From Lachnospiraceae bacterium Marseille-Q4251 (GTDB lineage: Bacteria > Bacillota > Clostridia > Lachnospirales > Lachnospiraceae), in contig JAGTTO010000001.1 of the NCBI GenBank assembly GCA_018223435.1, positions 1,798,001-1,862,000 of the forward strand: a stretch of 64,000 bases of DNA, given 5' to 3'. The position numbers and the translations under genes are program-made. Below, piece after piece: positions 28,001-33,842 of the stretch. Below the pieces are notes generated by a model, which was not told where the DNA came from, made no database searches, and saw only the letters and a list, made by a program, of their open reading frames with translations. The number at the start of each line of letters is the position of its first letter. The stretch's first letter is position 1.

Positions 28001-29851
28001 CATTTCAACCTGGTCTGTGACATTCTGTACGGTATCCGTTTTTTCATCAATATGAATAACTGTGACATTCTCTGTCTGTTCATCTTCAACAGATTCCAAC
28101 ACAGGAGTCTTAAAATTCATAGAAACTTCCACCAGGCCATCTGCCGGTTCTACACGCTGTCCATTTACTTCAAAATAAACATCATAAAATACATAAGAAG
28201 CTTCCTGGCCTTCTTCTGCTTCTCCGATTTGGTCTTCTACCATACTTACTGCTTCTTCATAAGCAATACTGCCTTCCGGCATGGGATCTGCTTTCAGAAC
28301 AGCGTTTTCCGGAAGTTTTGCTTCTGGCTGAGCTACAGCTGTGATAATGATATTTTCATCCTCATAGCTGAAGTTTGTTCCATATTTGACTTCGGTCTCG
28401 TTTTCCGTCTCTGTCTCAGTTTCAGCCTCTGTGACTGCTTCGCTCTCGGTTTCAGCGATCGTTTCAGTTTCCGTCTCTGCAACCGTCTCGGTTTCACTCT
28501 CTGTCTCAGCAATGGTTTCGCTCTCTGCTGCTTCTGTCTCACTCTCGGATTCTGACTCAACCTCAGTAGCTGCTTCTGTTGCAGTCTCACTTTCGGTTTC
28601 GCTTTCCACTACAACCGCCTGTGTACTGATCACAACCACGGTACTGTCAGTCTGGATGCCTTCGATAATGTAATCGTTGGTCTCCGGAGTTTCATCGTTG
28701 GTTCTGGCAGGGATGGTTCCGTCTACCAGGATACTGGTAACTTCATAGCCCTCTGCCGGGGTTACGGTGAAGACGATCTTGCCGTCTTTGGCCATAGCAG
28801 TGCCATTGGTTACGTCTGCGCCGTCAACCGTTACGCTCGCACCTTCCGCACTCTGAAAAGCCACGGTATTCTCTACTGCAGCGCTCTCCGGAGCGTTGGA
28901 TTCGGTTTCTACTTCTGTGGCTGTTCCATTTCCATCCGGAAGCGCATAGGTCACTTTGGCAGTGGTGCTCTGGATGGAGCAGTTCGCCGGAACAACGCCA
29001 TTAGCGCCGATGGCCACATCAAAGGTAATCTGAGTGCCCACCTCAAGTGTGGTATCGATGAACTCGAACTCTTCTGTGAAAGACTCGCCCTTCTTCAGAA
29101 TGTATTCCACATAAACATGACCGTCTTTGTCGGTTTTCAGCTGAAACTCACGTTTGGTTTCAGGATCGGTAAACTTGCCGTCTTTAAACTGCGGATAACC
29201 GGCATTTTTATTCCAGGCATAAAGTCTGGTTTCAACGGCATTCACGCTACTGTCAGCACTGAGCTCATAAGTCACTTTCAGCTTTGCAGCCTCTCCCTCT
29301 TTCTGGGTGGAAACTGCCTCTGTTTTCAGAGTCAGGCTTCCTGTCGCGGACGGTGTGGTCTGCGGCTCTGTCTCGCTGTCTTCTGTTGCTGTATCTGCTG
29401 TAGCCTGGGCCTCTTCGGCCTGTCTTGCTGCTTCTGCATCTGCTGCAGCCTGGGCCTCTTCGGCCTGTCTTGCTGCTTCTGCATCTGCTGCTGCCTGCGC
29501 TTCTGCGGCCTGTCTTGCTGCCTCTGCGTCTGCTGCTGCCTGCGCTTCTGCGGCCTGTCTTGCTGCTTCTGCGTCTGCTGCTGCCTGCGCTTCCGCGGCC
29601 TGTCTTGCTGCTTCTGCGTCTGCTGCTGCCTGCGCTTCCGCGGCCTGCCTTGCTGCCTCTGCTTCTGCGGCAGCCTGAGCCTCTTCGGCCTGCCTTGCTG
29701 CTTCTGCATCTGCCGCTGCCTGTGCCGCTGCCGGATCTTCTGTCTGTGCTTCCGTCATGGATTCTACAGCGTATGTCACGTTAGAATCGCAAAATACCAA
29801 CATCACAGCCAGAAGCATCGCAATAATTCTGGACCATTTTCTGTTATTCAT
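18305..29851 (-). CDS. Giant multidomain surface adhesin, N-terminal 3,848 residues
   Basis: The product starts with a signal peptide (IIAMLLAVMLVFC). An Ala-rich coiled-coil repeat of AEAARQAEEAQAAAD type follows (about 40-155), then Ig-like or adhesin modules with a Glu/Thr/Ser-rich spacer (about 400-480), and an SpaA-like domain near 1100-1200. About 16 pilin-linker domains of FctA/Spy0128 type (about 130 residues each) follow, recognised by YxAxGxxxLxxxKxLxGRxL and the end motif V.F.N.Y. Three Cna_B domains come last before the stop at the frameshift. Such proteins are covalently anchored stalk adhesins. The ATG overlaps the preceding 77-residue gene by ATGA, with AGGAG upstream. With one base removed from A5 the whole protein would be about 4,786 residues. 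Confidence 0.88.
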   Translation of the reverse strand: MNNRKWSRIIAMLLAVMLVFCDSNVTYAVESMTEAQTEDPAAAQAAADAEAARQAEEAQAAAEAEAARQAAEAQAAADAEAARQAAEAQAAADAEAARQAAEAQAAADAEAARQAAEAQAAADAEAARQAEEAQAAADAEAARQAEEAQATADTATEDSETEPQTTPSATGSLTLKTEAVSTQKEGEAAKLKVTYELSADSSVNAVETRLYAWNKNAGYPQFKDGKFTDPETKREFQLKTDKDGHVYVEYILKKGESFTEEFEFIDTTLEVGTQITFDVAIGANGVVPANCSIQSTTAKVTYALPDGNGTATEVETESNAPESAAVENTVAFQSAEGASVTVDGADVTNGTAMAKDGKIVFTVTPAEGYEVTSILVDGTIPARTNDETPETNDYIIEGIQTDSTVVVISTQAVVVESETESETATEAATEVESESESETEAAESETIAETESETETVAETETETIAETESEAVTEAETETETENETEVKYGTNFSYEDENIIITAVAQPEAKLPENAVLKADPMPEGSIAYEEAVSMVEDQIGEAEEGQEASYVFYDVYFEVNGQRVEPADGLVEVSMNFKTPVLESVEDEQTENVTVIHIDEKTDTVQNVTDQVEMTDNGGVSSVGFTTDSFSPMGIRKIAKVAPSNADPNKNIATIAKECNATLLVDGKPYVEGTAISRDAVISLSMTYSYKDEDGKRPTKDDPNGWYYTFENFDASKLDLADGDKALEGGITVSGGDGGTYVFVPSENRVYFNYKPDYIANRQNLKGNFSMDYKLNKEEIAEEKEITINLGKHTYKIPLKDTDVTGKKDYVVDENGNMIFTISLTAEDAEAKNVVVTDKLTGDLTFKEGSFNVQLKGSTTKIPLKPTITTTEGGQTAVITLPDDFKIPYGQTAEITYIVTPKTGSQATGGSNEASWSWGSTDSGNSGKTDVDVKFDKDRLSKTAESAGSNRFKYTIDVNKLNETLAPDSSTGTLTLTDVIRLSESENNQGNAYISLVEGSVKVFDKNGKDLISQKKASYSYDQGTNTLKFTVPDGQALKIEYVISVSGVVNDTVSLDNTVNLEGKNIERTWTEKNYKIIKTNAELSGDNGTVKIIKKEESVGTLLKGAKFSVYEVNTNAFYHFDPAQATPVSSGTTDGNGELILGSTDNTSAQFLKPDQLYCLVEDEAPEGYLVAKTGKYHFFVMNASKAHQKEWGSVAENAKKTLINIPEGGTLTLTNVEKPGKTSVAFNASKRINETDVPGTEKFSFSAILSDYVTGGQYYPGTSEYEGISESLADYKKRIINQEKTAENSGATISFKEFELEYEGTYTFKVSEKAGTGNYVYDDSVYTATVEVKRNNITGDLEVTKKVIKKGNSEVSNIVFDNTRTTSFSLTKKVSAPVDAKTDFTFKVAWKDKNGKGLKELDRIQVTGATVSNKNANGATVKVSLATGEKEKKITFTGIPVGAQITITENGKSGWSQVNPPKDGKYLRTISENASENAVTVTNSYSASGPWTPDVTKKLVADGRTLKDKEFNFVVKDQAGSTVMTGTNDKNGKVTFVTADGEKRNSISYTEPGRFTYTIEEVKPATEEKGMSYSDVKYTVTVTVTDPKKDGKLKVTSAYVSNKESGNKTAAEFVNTYTAEGTWKPTVSKELTGGASYDSNGFTYSVKDSARKVVSTGLNKENGAITFTDIKYTQKDIGKKYTYTIEETNKTRSDITYDDTVFTVSVKIVDKGNGVVGADENSVVYKKAGTVVTEPKFENKYKASGSATITGTKKLENQTLTAGAFTFGLFYDKDGKDPVKDASDKAITTTNKAARTADGKGEFVLNTPEYTQADMGKEFVYWVREIPGTDTHYTYDTNAYQVTVSVKNGTTSGKLTVSVDYNSGAINFTNIYNASGSLNVTATKTVEGRNDVPNIFKFDLYKLVGETEEYITTATNNGSQISFTIPYTVAKDKDKTYTYILREQPGSAAGYVGGYSTEEYRITAKITDDGKGNLNVQKTVEKKNANGTYDPYTANNEVPSFTNKYTASGKVTLKGKKVLENHTLEKEQFTFELYKIEKYGTKDQSYTLVDSNKKNAADGTFAFNTIFFNQDQVGDNYYAVREVDESAKHPGYTYAKDDVIVKVTVTDNGDGTLEATATPNGTDTESGNGLIITNTYTAEGMLQLKAKKELDGASLREDNKFTFTLTGPEEIDQKDQANQAKKTDQTKENNLNGEVIFNALTYDQSDIGKTYTYTLKETNEGKAGYTYDSKIYTITVTVEDNHNGTLSTPYTVQVQEKEGSEKKDYTKSSDETVKIPEFSNIYEATGEATLSGTKKLTGGTKKLEAGDFSFKIYEVKLQKEAEDSDKLVEVEVPLKNEEGQDITVSNDADGNFTFPVISYTQDDVGLHTYRIKEVNDGKSGYTYDTTAVEVTINVKDNHNKTLDTSERTYKKGSNTVNAISFENTYEANGEFTPKAQKELDGHKLTAGQFSFELYQVTDEEEKYIETKTNDENGIVNFTTLPYTQEHIGKTFVYKIKEVNDGQPGYTYSKEEYTITVNVTDNNGSLVPSPVYTNKAGETVSEEKVTFKNSYEATGSAELKGTKTLTGNRTLDPEQFSFKLTTDPKGENLVKDSAGKDMIVTSDADGNFKFPVLNYDQDDVKDVEDISKGKDFIYYVSEIKVPDDPTYTYSDKVYKVVINVKDAGGKLTVEEPVITDNATGEKATLQFENHYKAEGSLNLTAAKKLEVHSDKVKLTANQFSFVLLDDGIKKQVKWNAADGTVTFDPITYTEDDIDKDFTYTMTEQYGKLSGFEYSNELYTIKVHVSDNRDGSLKVDTKVTNLEGKEVSLDNMQFVNKYEATGSLTLEGTKVLTGRTLEAGKFEFEVREGNEVLRSTSNEADGSIHFEPIEYTTADIGTHTYTVQEVTSATDENGYKYDRTIYTVVVEVSDNGNGTLHVETRKVDDKEQELKFSNTYTATGVAQVEANKVLTGKTLAELEEQFSFTLESTGSAPEYKETVPNNADGSISFPKMDYTEKDAGQTYTYLLYEEIPTEKAKGYTYDETVYHVEVTITDNGDGHLTTATKIYEVSGPAGRPVKTEVEKAQFTNAYHAEGALNLTAQKNLTGRLLADGQFAFILKSKEVKEGEKAVSQRKTNDLNGQITFDPISYTEQDLGKKYTYLLYEEIPAEKADGYSYDETTYEVWVTPKDNGDGTLTVTPEIKKLGMTDAETTVVEKAEFNNHYNADGELTLTATKLLTGRSIEDGQFTFTLTGPKTEDQSKSNVGTQVTFDLLKYDESDAGKDYVYTIREEIPTDKKPYYTYDESIYEVTVSVRDQGNGKLNAAVSDITKITTENEEKKPEKADAVAFVNIYKATGKTSISAEKILKGRTIADKQFSFTLKGDPANEANGDTNKDQTVKNVGKDVTFANLTYTEKNAGKTYTYYLQEVVPDMEVPGYGFDNTVHTVEVTVTDNGDGTLKVEKTIDGKTVEASKDDETKTPDAVFTNTYSAEGGIVLKASKAYAEGVQKSLLANEYQFAVLENGNEVATGTNALDGKITFTEIPYVLTPDDTSVLGEHTYTVKEIKGTDGAVIYAETEYTVKVNVTDNGNGTLKAEVVGDTKEADLKFVNDLTKVKISKIDAANQAELPGAKLEIRDADGEVIDSWISGSEPHYIEGILKAGQKYTLTETAVPNGYKYAEEITFEVGRDGKVQTVTMKDAPSQLTVSKKDMADLTKNLPGATFEVQDENGDVVRTVYNETLRWTTTADALVKTITGLKDGSYQLVETKAPTGYTIADPISFTVEKGKIYRSVDGEQAEIDTIAMEDQATEVIISKTDITTGKELPGATLQILKKVKAATDAGEEVEKEETVITIYGEKAGVGIW
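18326..18330 (-). other. Frameshift site in an A5 run of the adhesin gene
   Basis: On the minus strand the sequence GGCGAAAAAGCTGGAGTGGG occurs where the next repeat unit (near 18000-18020) has GGCGAGAAGCTGGAGTGGG. The extra base puts GEK-AGVGIW-stop in place of GEKLEWVSG. Removing one A restores the expected frame exactly. It may be a phase-variation tract, a fixed mutation or an assembly error. Confidence 0.85.
19075..25385 (-). repeat. Array of about 16 FctA/Spy0128-like linker domains
   Basis: About sixteen units of 350-430 bp, each starting Y.A.G.(L)..(K/T)K.L.GR.L.....F.F.L and ending with TYDE..Y.V.V.V.DNGDG.L. The units are diverged in the middle of the gene and more alike toward the 3' side. 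The family is named in Pfam as a streptococcal pilin isopeptide linkage domain. Confidence 0.8.
29400..29745 (-). repeat. Ala-rich 14-15 codon tandem repeat in the adhesin N terminus
   Basis: About eight tandem units of 42-45 bp encode ADAEAARQAAEAQAA variants, predicted to form an alpha-helical coiled coil directly after the signal peptide. Near-identical units such as GCCTGTCTTGCTGCTTCTGC make copy-number change likely. Confidence 0.85.
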
Positions 29852-30081
29852 AACTTTTCTCCTTTCTCTTCACCCTGTTCTGTTGTTGCCAGAGCGCTGT
29901 CCATGATTTTTAAAAGTTCCAAAGCACTTCTGAATTTCAAAGATTCATTTTTTTCTGCCCAGCCAATCTCACCCTGCCAGGTGGAATTCTCCAGGTACTG
30001 CACATGTACAACAAATGTGCCCTTTTTTCCAAGTGTGTTTCTATTCTTTTCGTCCTGCAAGCATCTCACCCATCCTCCCAT
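29848..30081 (-). CDS. Small TWQGEI-motif protein, short form
   Basis: A protein of about 70-77 residues without a signal peptide or membrane segment. It carries TFVVHVQYLENSTWQGEIGW followed by AEKNESLKFRSALELLKIMD, and it aligns clearly with the last 50 residues of the 143-residue protein at 30252-30683. It represents only the C-terminal module of that protein. The first ATG is at 30081; a GTG four codons later, behind GGGAGG, is an alternative start. Its stop overlaps the adhesin start as ATGA, so the two are translationally coupled. I recognise the motif as recurring near surface-protein genes in Lachnospiraceae, but no function is known to me. Confidence 0.75.
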   Translation of the reverse strand: MGGWVRCLQDEKNRNTLGKKGTFVVHVQYLENSTWQGEIGWAEKNESLKFRSALELLKIMDSALATTEQGEEKGEKL

Positions 30082-30118
30082 CTGGTTCTCTGTTTATAGA
30101 AACTTTTCTATTTCGTCA

Positions 30119-30152
30119 ATTATACCAAATATACTCTTTCTTAACCTCTTTC
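30119..30152 (-). promoter_or_regulatory. Extended -10 promoter of the adhesin operon with heptamer repeats
   Basis: On the minus strand TGGTATAAT is an extended -10 (TATAAT at 30119-30124) with no good -35. In the -35 area the heptamer GAAAGAG occurs twice, 12 bp apart (30134-30140 and 30146-30152). OmpR-type activators, including BTAD proteins, usually bind direct repeats next to a weak -35, so this is a plausible target of the nearby regulator. Confidence 0.55.
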
Positions 30153-30210
30153 GTCTATGCTATTTTTCATATTTTTTTGTGCCTTTTGAAAGAGTTTTAT
30201 CGTATCACTG

Positions 30211-30252
30211 GTGTACTGTCTCATTATACGAAATATGAATGGGACAGTACAC
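30211..30252. promoter_or_regulatory. Long inverted repeat after the 143-residue gene
   Basis: GTGTACTGTC-T-CATT and AATG-G-GACAGTACAC form arms of 15 bases with one mismatch around a 12-base spacer. There is no T run, so a terminator is unlikely. On the minus strand a TATAAT lies at 30223-30228. It starts on the stop codon of the upstream gene. It may be an operator or an mRNA processing hairpin. Confidence 0.6.
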
Positions 30253-30683
30253 TACATTTCCAGCGCGTTATCCATGAGCTTCAAAAGCTCTAACTCACTG
30301 CAAAAAGAGACATTTTTCCCTTTTTCTACCCAGCGTATCTCTCCCTGCCAGGTCGCGTTTTGCCGGTACTTAATATGTACAAGAAACGTATCGAGTTTTC
30401 CGCTGTGGTTCGCCACCTCTCGGCCCTCCAGGACTTTTTCCGGCTTCAGAAGCCGCTTTTCTTCTTTCTCCTGAAAACTACGAATCTTCACCGAAGACTG
30501 GGGATAATCGATGCGGTCCAGAAGTCTTTCTATTATTTTTATCAGCTGATATTCATGGGCAAAATGCATTGCTTCCCTGGAATAACAGCAATACACCCTT
30601 CCGCTGCTCTCTCCATGCTGTCTGTCGTCCACACAGATACAGAGGAGATCCGGTGCAGCCAGATTGAATCGAATTTCTTCCAT
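30252..30683 (-). CDS. Two-module small protein with TWQGEI motif, long form
   Basis: A 143-residue soluble protein. The N-terminal module (about 1-75) has GRVYCCYSREAMHFAHEYQL and PQSSVKIRSF. A charged linker follows, and the C-terminal module (about 95-143) has TFLVHIKYRQNATWQGEIRW and ELELLKLMDNALEM. The latter is shared with the 77-residue protein next to the adhesin. The gene starts 18 bp after the BTAD regulator on the same strand, so they form an operon. Function is unknown. Its position between a regulator and a giant adhesin suggests a role in adhesin expression or export; this is inference. Confidence 0.8.
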   Translation of the reverse strand: MEEIRFNLAAPDLLCICVDDRQHGESSGRVYCCYSREAMHFAHEYQLIKIIERLLDRIDYPQSSVKIRSFQEKEEKRLLKPEKVLEGREVANHSGKLDTFLVHIKYRQNATWQGEIRWVEKGKNVSFCSELELLKLMDNALEM

Positions 30684-30701
30684 ATAAATGTGTCTCTCCT
30701 G

Positions 30702-31958
30702 TTATTTCTGACTGGTCTTCCAACAGTCTGCCGCCGAGTGAAAGGAAAGCGTTTCCCCGTCCTTCTCTTCCCGGAGTTCTGCCACAGAAGCCATATAGTA
30801 ATTGATCCGGAAATGACCGTTAAACTCTTTTCTGAAATTCCGGTCAATTCTGGCCGAGAGCACCTGGCAGTTCTCCAGAGTCGTCCCAGAAAGCATGACC
30901 AGAAACTGGCTTTCGTTGTATCTGGTGTAAAAATCTCCGCGCCTGAGAGAATTGCAGATCGCAACTCTTAAGGCCTCCGAAGCCTCCTTGTTCCGGTCGG
31001 TTCCCATACGGATCTCTCCATTTTTGTCCGTCAGCGTGCAAAGCATGATATAGACAGAGATCCCGCTTCGCTCCATCATGCGGCTGATCACATGATAAAT
31101 GTCAATAAAACTCGGAAAAGAGCAGTAATAGGCCCCCTTCTGCTCTTCTTTTTCCCGAAGGCCTTTCTTGATCTCCTCCAGCGCCCCCACGGACTGCTGA
31201 ATCCGGTCGCTCATGAGCCGGAAGCGCTCCAGCATCTCCTCGGAAGGCGGAAGTCCCAGATCATCAAAAAAATGTTTCGTCGCTTCTTTGTAAATGGCCA
31301 TGGCGTCCTGATAACGGTTCATGGCTATCAGGCTGTCGATGCGCCAGAGCTGCCACTCTTCAAAGGGATACATTCCTGCCGCCGTTGTGGTCAGCTGGTA
31401 GATCGTCTCATAATAGCGTTTCTCCTTGAGAATGGTGCAAAGTTCTTCCAGTGCTTCGAAATAAAGATCCCGATAATGAATATTTGCCACTGCTGCCCAG
31501 TTTTCTCCGGTCATATTCGGAAGAAGCTCTCCGGTATACAGAGCACAGGTTTCTTTTAAAAGCTCCGTTTTTTTCTCTTCGTCGGTCTCTTTTCTGCTTT
31601 CTTCCAGTTTTTTTTCAAAAACAGAGAGGTCTGTCTCCACAGGAATCACGGAATCCCAATAGTAAATTCCTTTTTTCAGGTAAAAATACTTGCCTTCGGG
31701 CAGACCTGCCGCCTCCAGCTGCTTTCTCAACCGGAAAATCGTATTGTTCAGGCTGCCGTTCCGGTTCTCCACATCATCCCGACCATACAGCTCTTCCAGA
31801 AGCCGCTCCTTCGCTATCCCCTTTTCCAGGTGAAGGAACAGAATCTGCAGAAGCTGTGTGCTTTTTGATATGTAATTTCTGTCAAACACCAGTGTTTTTT
31901 CCTGATAAACCATTGAAAAACCTCCCAGCATCCGTACCTTCAAAATCTCTTCTTCCAT
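30702..31958 (-). CDS. BTAD-type transcriptional regulator with degenerate GGDEF-like C terminus
   Basis: This 418-residue protein starts with an OmpR-like winged helix (residues about 5-95, with STQLLQILFLHL and SLNNTIFRLRKQLEAAGL). A BTAD/TPR domain follows (about 100-250: LYTGELLPNM, YHYRDLYFEALEEL-like helices, MNRYQDAMAIYKEAT and FFDDLGLPPSEEM). Residues about 265-405 resemble a diguanylate cyclase fold: the line RRGDFYTRYNESQFLVMLSG aligns with GD.-RYGGDEF-.(V/I)LL, but the catalytic GGDEF is NESQF (near 348-352). It could therefore sense a nucleotide or partner but should not make c-di-GMP. The ATG has GGAGG. It heads the small-protein/adhesin cluster. Confidence 0.85.
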   Translation of the reverse strand: MEEEILKVRMLGGFSMVYQEKTLVFDRNYISKSTQLLQILFLHLEKGIAKERLLEELYGRDDVENRNGSLNNTIFRLRKQLEAAGLPEGKYFYLKKGIYYWDSVIPVETDLSVFEKKLEESRKETDEEKKTELLKETCALYTGELLPNMTGENWAAVANIHYRDLYFEALEELCTILKEKRYYETIYQLTTTAAGMYPFEEWQLWRIDSLIAMNRYQDAMAIYKEATKHFFDDLGLPPSEEMLERFRLMSDRIQQSVGALEEIKKGLREKEEQKGAYYCSFPSFIDIYHVISRMMERSGISVYIMLCTLTDKNGEIRMGTDRNKEASEALRVAICNSLRRGDFYTRYNESQFLVMLSGTTLENCQVLSARIDRNFRKEFNGHFRINYYMASVAELREEKDGETLSFHSAADCWKTSQK

Positions 31959-32101
31959 TGAATTATCCTCCGTTATTTAAACAGATAATAACATTGTACA
32001 TCTATACAGTTAACAAGTATTACTGTAGAAATTTTTATTCCCTTTTTATCACAGATTATACCACAAGATCCTCTCATATTTCTCACTGTTTGCAAAAATT
32101 A

Positions 32102-32130
32102 TTTACTTTTCGTCCCTTTTATTGTATGAT
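32102..32130 (+). promoter_or_regulatory. Promoter of the beta-lactamase-like gene
   Basis: TTTACT (32102-32107) and TATGAT (32125-32130) with a 17-base spacer point into the secreted serine-hydrolase gene. The -10 covers the earlier in-frame initiation codons, supporting the later start. The 220 bp between the divergent BTAD gene and this gene hold nothing else I recognise. Confidence 0.6.
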
Positions 32131-32178
32131 GGCATGAGGCAACATCAGATACGTCCATTTAGAAAGGCAAGGGCATCT

Positions 32179-33534
32179 ATGAATCTGGCAAAACGACTGA
32201 TACGGATCTCTGCGGTAACTGCGGCCGCGGTCCTCATGTATGAAGGGGCAGTAACCCTGGACCGGACAACGGAAGCGAGCGCTTCCCTGCAGGCAGACGC
32301 ATCACCGAATACAAAGGAGAAAGCTCCCGAGACAGATATTATAAATAAGGAAACAACTGCTGAAACAGAGACGGAAACGAAAGAAGAAACCGAAGTTCCT
32401 GTGAAAAATTCCAGCAAAAAGACTACGCTTTCCACAGAAAAATCTACAGAGAAAAAGACCCCTCTGAAAAAGGAAACAGAAAACGAGACGGAAACCGAGT
32501 CCGGGAGCGAAACTTCCAGCGAGACAGCGACGGAAACAGAAACGGAGATAACGACAGAAACGGAATCCAAAACAGAAACCGAGTCCCAGACTCCCGGAGT
32601 CACCCCGGAGGAGGAATCCGAACTTGCTTCCGAGGGCATCCGTACGGAAACCCGTTCAACGGAGAAGGATTCTGAATTAAAATATTATCTGACCTCCCAG
32701 TATCTTCTCGTTCCTTCTTTCAAAAATCTGAAAAAAGATCTGAATGAGATGATCGATACTTACGAGGGTTCCTGGTCCATCTATGTGAAGGATCTGAAAA
32801 GTGGAATCAGTCTCACCATCAATGACAGACCCCAGGATTCCGCAAGCCTGATCAAGCTTTACATCGCCGGAGCCGTTCTGGAGGAAATCCAGAGTCAGGA
32901 ACTGGAAGAGACAGACACCATCGATCAGCTTTTGAGCGATATGATCAGCCTCAGCGACAACGAGGCCGCCAACGAGCTGGTTCGTTATCTCAGCGATTCC
33001 CACGACCACAGAGATGGCATGGAAAAAGTAAATGATTTTATCGAGGAACACGACTTTACGGACACCCATCAGTACAACGGTCTGGAGGATTCCAACCTCT
33101 GGTACGGGGATGAGGCCAACGTCACCTCCGTCAAGGACTGCGGCCGTTTCCTGGAAGAAATCTATGATGGCGACATGGTGAGTCACCTGGCTTCCCGCCA
33201 GCTGGAGGGCTATCTTCTGAATCAGGATATCACCTGGAAAATTCCCGCCGGTATCCCTTCCGAGATCAAGACCGCCAATAAGACCGGTGAAAAAGACAAC
33301 ACCCAGAACGATGTCTCGATTGTATACACGCCCTACCGGGATTATATCATCTGCGTTATGGCCACGGATCTCACCGACGAGGACACAGCGGTGGAAAATA
33401 TCCGCGCAGTCTCTGGAAAGGTCTATGAATTTTTTCAGGAAGCAGATACCGTGACAACGGAAAATGAGACAGAATCAGAAACGGAAGGAGGTTCCTCAGA
33501 TGTTTCGGATGTGGGGGAAGATCTGGAAGGATAA
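32179..33534 (+). CDS. Secreted class A beta-lactamase-like serine hydrolase
   Basis: A 451-residue exported protein. The N-terminal signal or anchor is LIRISAVTAAAVLMYEGAVT. A long Thr/Glu/Ser-rich linker (about 35-165, ETETETK and TETESKTETES) follows. The C-terminal half is a Beta-lactamase2-type domain with S223-L-I-K226, S259-D-N261 and K368-T-G370, so all three penicillin-recognising motifs are intact. A Glu166-type omega loop typical of true class A lactamases is not obvious. Relatives are common in Clostridia and may act on peptidoglycan rather than antibiotics. The start has GGCAAGGG and lies after the promoter -10. The 93-residue gene overlaps its end. Confidence 0.83.
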   Translation: MNLAKRLIRISAVTAAAVLMYEGAVTLDRTTEASASLQADASPNTKEKAPETDIINKETTAETETETKEETEVPVKNSSKKTTLSTEKSTEKKTPLKKETENETETESGSETSSETATETETEITTETESKTETESQTPGVTPEEESELASEGIRTETRSTEKDSELKYYLTSQYLLVPSFKNLKKDLNEMIDTYEGSWSIYVKDLKSGISLTINDRPQDSASLIKLYIAGAVLEEIQSQELEETDTIDQLLSDMISLSDNEAANELVRYLSDSHDHRDGMEKVNDFIEEHDFTDTHQYNGLEDSNLWYGDEANVTSVKDCGRFLEEIYDGDMVSHLASRQLEGYLLNQDITWKIPAGIPSEIKTANKTGEKDNTQNDVSIVYTPYRDYIICVMATDLTDEDTAVENIRAVSGKVYEFFQEADTVTTENETESETEGGSSDVSDVGEDLEG

Positions 33535-33781
33535 TCATTTATTAAAAGATACGGTTGTGGAAAATGATGCGAAAGACACCAGAACCCATAAGATCTTTCA
33601 GGCTCTGGAAGAAATCTGCTATGACTTTGATCTGGGAAAGCCCATCTGGCTCTCCTCCAATGTGTCGGAGTTTCAGCGCCACAGCAAAACCCGTTTCAGA
33701 AAAGACAGTTTTATCGAGGAAATTCCTTTTGATTATCTGGAGATACAGGTGATCGAGGAAGACGATTTCTATGATCTTTAA
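33500..33781 (+). CDS. Conserved small protein of unknown function
   Basis: A 93-residue soluble protein beginning MFRMWGKIWKDNHLLKDTV and containing KIFQALEEICYDFDLGKPIW and an acidic end. The start is chosen at the ATG with GGAGG 8 bases before it. It overlaps the preceding gene by 35 bp in another frame, which implies translational coupling. I recall close relatives throughout Lachnospiraceae, but no function is known to me. The pattern of conserved Trp and acidic residues gives no catalytic hint. Confidence 0.78.
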   Translation: MFRMWGKIWKDNHLLKDTVVENDAKDTRTHKIFQALEEICYDFDLGKPIWLSSNVSEFQRHSKTRFRKDSFIEEIPFDYLEIQVIEEDDFYDL

Positions 33782-33784
33782 GAT

Positions 33785-33823
33785 AAAAACCGGAATGGCA
33801 GTTGGTCGTCATTCCGGTTTTTT
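33785..33823 (+). terminator. Terminator after the 93-residue gene
   Basis: AAAAACCGGAATG and CATTCCGGTTTTTT form a strong stem with a 12-base loop and a T run, directly after the stop codon. Confidence 0.92.
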
Positions 33824-33842
33824 GTTCGTGTTAAGTAATGTT

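Noticed and set aside
29400..29745. Possible CRISPR array from regularly spaced 45-bp repeats
   Set aside because: The units are contiguous in-frame codons without unique spacers; they encode a coiled coil.
29307..29784. Ala-, Leu- or Gln-rich frames opposite or beside the adhesin coiled-coil repeat
   Set aside because: They are by-products of the short tandem repeat in other frames.
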